Below, piece by piece: positions 7,651-11,136 of a stretch of 11,136 nt of DNA. The position numbers were made by a program, and so were the translations under genes. The stretch is from the NCBI GenBank assembly GCA_017959485.1, contig JAGDAM010000006.1, positions 1 to 11,136 on the forward strand, given 5' to 3'. The notes beneath the pieces were generated by a model. That model was not told the origin of the DNA. It worked only from the letters and a program-made list of their open reading frames with translations, and searched no databases. The stretch is from Clostridia bacterium (GTDB lineage: Bacteria; Bacillota_A; Clostridia; Oscillospirales; CAG-272). Position 1 is the stretch's first letter, and the number at the start of each line of letters is the position of its first letter.

Positions 7651-8436
7651 TCAGAGCAGAAGCCCGCCCCGCGGAAGCGCGGGACGCTCCTCGGGTTCGA
7701 TACCGAAAGAGTGCGCGAAGGCGAGCGTTTTTTCGCGGAGCGCCGAGTCGCACAGCGATCCCGGACGGTGGGCGTCGACTCCCAGCACCACGCGGCAGCC
7801 GGACGCGGCGGCGACTTCCCAGAATTCCTCGTTCGGATAGCTGCGTTCAAGCCCGATCCCGAGCATATTGATCTCGAGCGGAACGCCGGCGTCGATCGCG
7901 TCGCGGCAGAGGCGGCGGTACCAGTAGTCGCGGATCTTCCCGTCGCCGGTGAATCTGATAAGATCGGGATGGGCTACGCAGAAGAACCTCGCAGTCTCAA
8001 GCGCGCGCTCGAGCTGGGTCACGTAGGTCTCGATCCTGTGCGGATTGTCGGACGGATCTCCCGAATAGAAGCCGCCCTCGTCGATCTCGTTGCCGCAGTG
8101 ATGCTGTCCGAGTATCAGATATTCGCATCCGAGATCCGACAGAAAGTCAACGGTTCTCTTAAAATACGCGGGATAGTATTCGATCTCCACCCCGGCGTGA
8201 ATCGCTATTCTGCCGGCGTATTCGTCGCGCAGCGCGGCGACTTCTTTAAAGTATCCGGGCGCCTGCCACGGAAACATCCGGAAGATCGAGCAGTATCCTC
8301 CGGGGAAAAGATAGGGCGAATGATCCGAAAAGCCGAGTTCGGTCAGCCCTCCGCGAAGCGCGGCTTCGACGTACTGACGCTCGCTTCCGTAAGCGTGATG
8401 GCACCGCCAGGTGTGGGTGTGGTAATTGACTGTCAT
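7651..8436 (-). CDS. hisK: Histidinol-phosphatase, PHP family
   Basis: This 261-residue metal-dependent phosphoesterase has the PHP fold and is near the length of HisK/HisJ of Firmicutes, which dephosphorylate L-histidinol phosphate in histidine synthesis. Metal ligands are visible in order: YHTHT (His6, His8), SDH (Asp38, His39), GVEIEYYP (Glu84 or Glu86), GQHH (His112, His113), AHPD (His156) and GVDAH (Asp221, His223). The C-terminal 25 residues look like a poorly conserved tail. No other his genes are nearby, so it may be a dispersed pathway gene or a PHP phosphatase with another substrate. The start is fixed by an in-frame stop just upstream. The ribosome site is weak (AGGT, 9 bases before ATG). 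Its leader is occupied by the inverted-repeat element. Confidence 0.85.
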   Translation of the reverse strand: MTVNYHTHTWRCHHAYGSERQYVEAALRGGLTELGFSDHSPYLFPGGYCSIFRMFPWQAPGYFKEVAALRDEYAGRIAIHAGVEIEYYPAYFKRTVDFLSDLGCEYLILGQHHCGNEIDEGGFYSGDPSDNPHRIETYVTQLERALETARFFCVAHPDLIRFTGDGKIRDYWYRRLCRDAIDAGVPLEINMLGIGLERSYPNEEFWEVAAASGCRVVLGVDAHRPGSLCDSALREKTLAFAHSFGIEPEERPALPRGGLLL

Positions 8437-8451
8437 TTATGAAGGACCTAT

Positions 8452-8611
8452 GGCAATACCGCACAAATCGCGCGTGCGGATTGCCGAGTAATTTCGGCGC
8501 CTGTTTTGACTGAGAAATCGCAGGAAAACAGGCGGTTTTTCAAGATTTCGACGTCAATACAGGCGCCGAAAGGGCCGGCAAGACGTGCACGTCGAATTGT
8601 GCTGTATTGCC
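8452..8611. repeat. 160-bp imperfect inverted repeat, candidate MITE
   Basis: The two halves of this gap are near mirror images. Terminal arms are GGCAATACCGCACAA (8452-8466) and TTGTGCTGTATTGCC (8597-8611), with 14 of 15 pairs. Further in, CGTGC and TTGCCG recur. TTTCGGCGCCTGT (8492-8504) pairs perfectly with 8559-8571, TTGAC (8506-8510) with GTCAA (8553-8557), and GAAATC (8514-8519) with GATTTC (8544-8549). The central loop holds a smaller GAAAA/TTTTC stem. By my hand alignment about 52 of 70 positions per arm match. A TA dinucleotide flanks each side, one base outside the arms (8449-8450 and 8613-8614), as expected for an IS630/Tc1-like target duplication. It has no room for a transposase. 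No T-run follows the stem, so it is not a standard terminator. Confidence 0.75.
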
Positions 8612-9493
8612 TTATTCTTTTTCTTTTGAAAATCTTCGCCTGACGGCAGGCAGAGCGGCGTAGAGCGCGACGAAGAAAATAACGATCACCGATCCGGCTA
8701 TCGCGAGCGGTCCCATCATTTCGCCGTAAATGAGCGCGACGGGTATCGGATTGAAGACCGGCTCGAGGTTGAGAAGCAGCGACGCCTCGATCCCGTCTGT
8801 CCGCGGTATTCCGAGCGCGAAGAACAGGTTTCCTCCGCCGTACTGGAATATGCCGAGGATCACGAGCCACATAATGTTGTGCGCGTTGATCGCCTCGGGC
8901 GCGACCGAGAAGGCGAAAGGAAGAGCTATGACGAGCGCCGCGGCGCTCGAGAGCCACATCGAGTCGATCGAATCGGTTTGCGCGTCGTTCATGATGATTA
9001 TCTGGGCGGCGAAGGTCACGCCCGACGCGAGCCCGAGAAGATTCCCGACGATTCTGCCCGGTTCGAGCGAGTCGGCAAACGAGAGGATGATTCCTCCGAA
9101 CACCGCCGCCGTGATGAGCGCCTCGGAGAGCCGCAGGCGTCTGCCTGCGAAGATTACCGACCAGAGAAGAACGAGTATCGGCGCGACGTACTGCAGGACG
9201 ATCGCCGTCCCCGCGGTCGTCATTTTGATCGACTGGACGTAGAGCAGTCCGGTCGCGGCCGCCGCCGCGGCTCCGGCGATATTTCTAAGCGAAAACTTAA
9301 TCTTGAGCGAGCGGTCGCGTATGAGCTTGGCCGCCGTGATTATCAGGAGAGAGAGAAAGCTTCTGACGGCGACGATCGACGTCGTCGGCCAGCCGTCTAT
9401 CTCCTTAACGCAAACCCCGGCGAGTCCCCACAGCAGCGCGGAGAGAAGTATCGCCGCTCTGCCGAAGCCGGTGCTTTTTTCGGATTTTTCCAT
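8612..9493 (-). CDS. EamA/DMT-family transporter
   Basis: This 293-residue protein has ten predicted membrane helices in two EamA repeats, roughly residues 10-135 and 147-283. It is the usual size for the drug/metabolite transporter superfamily, whose members export or import amino acids, sugars or other metabolites. Typical features are the N-terminal ALLWGLAGVCVK, the end of repeat one with TTAGTAIVLQYVAPILVLLW, and in repeat two GIEASLLLNLEPVFNPIPV followed by a short cytoplasmic basic tail. The substrate cannot be predicted. It starts 23 bp after the TIR gene stop; there is no strong ribosome site (AGGA lies about 13 bases upstream), so it may depend on read-through translation. Its TAA stop abuts the inverted-repeat element. 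Confidence 0.9.
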   Translation of the reverse strand: MEKSEKSTGFGRAAILLSALLWGLAGVCVKEIDGWPTTSIVAVRSFLSLLIITAAKLIRDRSLKIKFSLRNIAGAAAAAATGLLYVQSIKMTTAGTAIVLQYVAPILVLLWSVIFAGRRLRLSEALITAAVFGGIILSFADSLEPGRIVGNLLGLASGVTFAAQIIIMNDAQTDSIDSMWLSSAAALVIALPFAFSVAPEAINAHNIMWLVILGIFQYGGGNLFFALGIPRTDGIEASLLLNLEPVFNPIPVALIYGEMMGPLAIAGSVIVIFFVALYAALPAVRRRFSKEKE

Positions 9494-9516
9494 GTATTGT
9501 CGTATGTCCTAAAGGA

Positions 9517-10707
9517 TCAAGATTCGAGATTTATCCACAAAGCGGGGCGGACTCCAACGGAACCGACGGGCATCTCGCATCCGAGACGATCGATAGAGCC
9601 ATCGTTCTCGACACACGCGGCGAAGGCGCAGTCGATACAATTGCCGGGCGACCTCAGCCACCATGAGCTGCCCTCTCTGCCCCCTGTTTTATCTTCGCTG
9701 CTTATCCGGGCTCCTTTTGCTTTAGCATAATCTGTAGGAGCGCAACTCCTTGCCTTATTCGATCTGAAATACTTACCGGCCTCAGAAAGACTCAGAATAA
9801 AAATCCTGTCCACTGTAGCGTTCCCGGGCGGCGGACTAAACCTGAACACCGGGATCTTGTCCGGGGAAACCGTTGTGCTGTTAATCCGAATCTGTTCTTC
9901 CGCTCCGAAAGCATTCTTGAAAAAAAAGTCATTCAGCCATTTCCTCAAATAACAGGTTTCCCACGTCACATCCGCCGTGGTGTTATGATACGGCTGGCAG
10001 TCCAGTATGCTCCGGCTTAACAACAGCGCTTTTTCTCCGTCGTTCTCAAGCACTATCCACTCTACCGGTGTTATCTCACCGTTGGCTCCCTGAGGATATA
10101 GGCCGAATTTTATAAAAGCGCCTTTCTTAAAGTCATCTTTTATTAGTTTTACTTCTGCCAGGGTTTGCCTTACGGCTTCAATGGATGTGCGCAGCTCGGT
10201 GCCGGTGTCCGTCTTGGCTGTTCCCGTCGTTTGTTTCTCGTCGTCTGCTCCGGCGGACGAACGCGTCGCGGCCATTTCGTTCACTTTCTTGGAAAGAGCC
10301 TCAATCGCCTCGTCGTACGAGCTGAAGTTAAAAAGCCGGCAGTCCTGATAACGCATATAGCGAAGATCGAACCAAGCGGGAAAATCGCGAATATCTTCGA
10401 TTAATACGTTGACAAATCTCTTTTCTTTTCTGCGCGCGAGAGAAAGCTCGTCTTTGCAGTTGGATGATTCCAGAGAACGCTCGGAAACCAGGAAAAAGAA
10501 AACCGAACATCCGAGCAGTTTTTCGGCAATTTCTTCCTCCCATTCCTTTCCGAAACGGATGCCGTCGTCGAACCAGACGTTGTACCCGTAGTTCTGGAGA
10601 GCGGCAATAAACGGAAACGCCTTATCCGAATCCTTGTGAGCATAGGAAACAAAGATATATGGGTCGCTTCCGGCGTATGCGGTAGGAGTATTCTTGCCAG
10701 CTGCCAT
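9517..10707 (-). CDS. TIR domain protein with C-terminal DUF6273 domain
   Basis: This 396-residue protein is counted from the ATG at 10707, which has AAAGAGG five bases upstream. An in-frame ATG at 10785 would add 26 residues but lies in hairpin-repeat DNA without a good ribosome site. Residues 16-145 form a TIR domain: YIFVSYAHKDSD (17-28), GYNVWFDDGI (41-50), FFFLVSERSL (70-79) and SNCKDELSLA (82-91). Glu87 sits where NAD-cleaving TIR domains keep their catalytic glutamate. A polar linker (about 148-172) and a short helix (173-195) lead to a DUF6273-like domain (about 197-394) with FGLYPQ, VEWIVLEN, LLLSRSILD, YLRKWLNDFF, SSWWLRSPG and GVRPALWI. The role is unknown; NADase-based signalling or defence is an inference. 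GC content is lower than in the neighbours. Confidence 0.88.
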   Translation of the reverse strand: MAAGKNTPTAYAGSDPYIFVSYAHKDSDKAFPFIAALQNYGYNVWFDDGIRFGKEWEEEIAEKLLGCSVFFFLVSERSLESSNCKDELSLARRKEKRFVNVLIEDIRDFPAWFDLRYMRYQDCRLFNFSSYDEAIEALSKKVNEMAATRSSAGADDEKQTTGTAKTDTGTELRTSIEAVRQTLAEVKLIKDDFKKGAFIKFGLYPQGANGEITPVEWIVLENDGEKALLLSRSILDCQPYHNTTADVTWETCYLRKWLNDFFFKNAFGAEEQIRINSTTVSPDKIPVFRFSPPPGNATVDRIFILSLSEAGKYFRSNKARSCAPTDYAKAKGARISSEDKTGGREGSSWWLRSPGNCIDCAFAACVENDGSIDRLGCEMPVGSVGVRPALWINLES

Positions 10708-10710
10708 TTG

Positions 10711-10719
10711 TTCCTCTTT
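10711..10719 (-). promoter_or_regulatory. Ribosome binding site deciding the TIR gene start
   Basis: On the minus strand GAAAGAGG lies a few bases before the ATG at 10707. This is a much better site than anything before the alternative ATG at 10785, so the shorter protein is preferred. Confidence 0.65.
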
Positions 10720-10724
10720 CCCCG

Positions 10725-10800
10725 TCCGGCACGGCCGGATGGTTTCTTTTCGGGCGTCGTTCACTGAATCGACGGGAGGACACATTTCGCACAGCGAAAT
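10725..10800. repeat. Three consecutive short hairpins in the TIR gene leader
   Basis: Three inverted repeats follow one another: TCCGGC-ACG-GCCGGA (10725-10739), CGTCG-N10-CGACG (10755-10774, with TTCACT in its loop) and ATTTCGC-ACA-GCGAAAT (10784-10800). The first resembles the GTCCGG hairpin at 14-30, and TTCACT also brackets that one, so both ends of the window may carry members of the same repeat type. All would be transcribed as part of the TIR messenger leader. The first sits directly upstream of the ribosome site and could affect its access. Function is not shown. Confidence 0.5.
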
Positions 10801-10827
10801 GGAAAGGTCCTACCCTACGGGCATAAC

Positions 10828-10883
10828 TGCATAAAAACCGCTTGAAAAACGGCGCAGCGAGCCAAATTTCCCCTTTTAATGCA
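10828..10883 (-). other. Possible stem at the 5' end of the TIR transcript
   Basis: On the minus strand TGCATTAAAA (10883-10874) can pair with TTTTATGCA (10836-10828) with one bulged base, enclosing about 37 bases. It would lie at the very 5' end of a transcript started by the promoter just upstream. It could stabilise the message or be part of a leader control element; it matches no riboswitch I recognise. Confidence 0.3.
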
Positions 10884-10890
10884 ATATATA

Positions 10891-10919
10891 ATTATAGCAT
10901 ATTAATCGTTTATTGTCCA
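10891..10919 (-). promoter_or_regulatory. Sigma-A promoter for the TIR gene
   Basis: On the minus strand TGGACA (10919-10914), a 17-base spacer and TATAAT (10896-10891) form a near-consensus promoter. The base triplet TGC just before the -10 box gives an extended -10. A start near 10884 leaves a leader of about 177 bases before the TIR gene ATG. It diverges from the promoter at 10945-10973, with 25 bases between the two -35 boxes. Confidence 0.75.
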
Positions 10920-10944
10920 TAAAAATCAACCGGAATAATAGTGC

Positions 10945-10973
10945 TTGACTTAAAGAACGCTATAAATTATAAT
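10945..10973 (+). promoter_or_regulatory. Sigma-A promoter for the plus-strand transporter gene
   Basis: TTGACT (10945-10950), a 17-base spacer and a perfect TATAAT (10968-10973) match the housekeeping consensus closely. Transcription should start near 10980, giving a leader of about 30 bases before the GTG at 11010. The surrounding DNA is AT-rich compared with the rest of the window. The strength suggests steady expression unless a repressor acts in the shared region. Confidence 0.8.
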
Positions 10974-11009
10974 ATAGACAACACCGCGGAAGAAAGGGAG
11001 TGACGCGCC

Positions 11010-11136
11010 GTGAGTCCGGATAAAAACTCAACCGCCCGCGGCGGCATTGCGGAAAAGATCGCTTCCGCCGTTATCCGCGGGAGATATTTAATAATCCTTT
11101 TATTTGCTTTGCTTCTCGTCTTCAGTGTTCTGTCGA
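11010..11136 (+). CDS. N-terminus of a membrane protein, probably MMPL/RND transporter (partial)
   Basis: The reading frame opens at GTG 11010 and runs off the end of the window after 42 codons. A GAAAGGGAG ribosome site ends 9 bases upstream, and the alternative GTG at 11000 meets a stop after seven codons. The visible part is a polar start (SPDKNSTARGG), an amphipathic stretch (IAEKIASAVIRGRY) and the beginning of a hydrophobic helix (LIILLFALLLVFSVLS). A short helix, then an arginine-tyrosine and a first membrane segment, is how MMPL/HAE-type RND permeases of Firmicutes usually begin, but the fragment is too short to be sure. It is transcribed away from the TIR gene. Confidence 0.55.
   Translation, partial: MSPDKNSTARGGIAEKIASAVIRGRYLIILLFALLLVFSVLS

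Noticed and set aside
8452..8611. The inverted repeat as an intrinsic terminator for the transporter gene
   Set aside because: The stem is far longer than a terminator, has internal mismatches and a sizeable loop, and no T-run follows it on either strand.
9517..10110. DUF6273 end as the variable region of a diversity-generating retroelement
   Set aside because: The SSWWLRSPG and GVRPALWI motifs recall lectin-like DGR targets, but there is no reverse transcriptase, template repeat or adenine-biased repeat pair in the window.
10708..10785. Upstream ATG at 10785 extending the TIR protein by 26 residues
   Set aside because: The extension overlaps hairpin-repeat DNA, has no good ribosome site and its residues look non-conserved, while the ATG at 10707 has AAAGAGG five bases upstream.

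Overview
The window looks like chromosomal DNA from a GC-rich member of the Clostridia (Firmicutes), most likely an uncultured gut or rumen lineage. This is inferred from the mix of gene families, GGAGG-type ribosome binding sites, sigma-A promoters with a TATAAT box, and hairpin repeats spaced by TTCACT. The lineage is not proven.

Layout: eleven genes run on the minus strand from about 10707 down to 90, and a twelfth starts on the plus strand at 11010 and leaves the window. In minus-strand order they are: a TIR-DUF6273 protein (10707-9517), an EamA/DMT transporter (9493-8612), a 160-bp inverted-repeat element (8611-8452), a PHP-family histidinol-phosphatase (8436-7651), a small membrane protein (7585-7343), an MBOAT acyltransferase (7329-5872), a histidine phosphatase (5872-5252), alanine racemase (5233-4145), phosphoglucomutase/phosphomannomutase (4123-2402), a glycosidase-like predicted TIM barrel (2358-1300), and two unrecognised membrane proteins (1273-626 and 629-90). 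Gaps from 7342 down to 90 are short (4-bp overlap to 43 bp), so this part reads as an operon. I saw no convincing intrinsic terminator in the window.

The core (small protein, MBOAT, phosphatase, Alr, Pgm) fits cell-envelope work: D-alanine supply, hexose-phosphate interconversion, and acylation of an envelope polymer. The link is by neighbourhood only.

The accessory part is 8437-11009. The TIR-DUF6273 gene has visibly lower GC than its neighbours and a long structured leader behind its own promoter. That promoter diverges from a perfect TATAAT promoter serving a putative MMPL/RND transporter. Between the transporter gene and the histidinol-phosphatase gene sits a 160-bp imperfect inverted repeat flanked by TA, which looks like a miniature transposable element. 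The TIR-DUF6273 protein and the inverted-repeat element are the best candidates for something undescribed.
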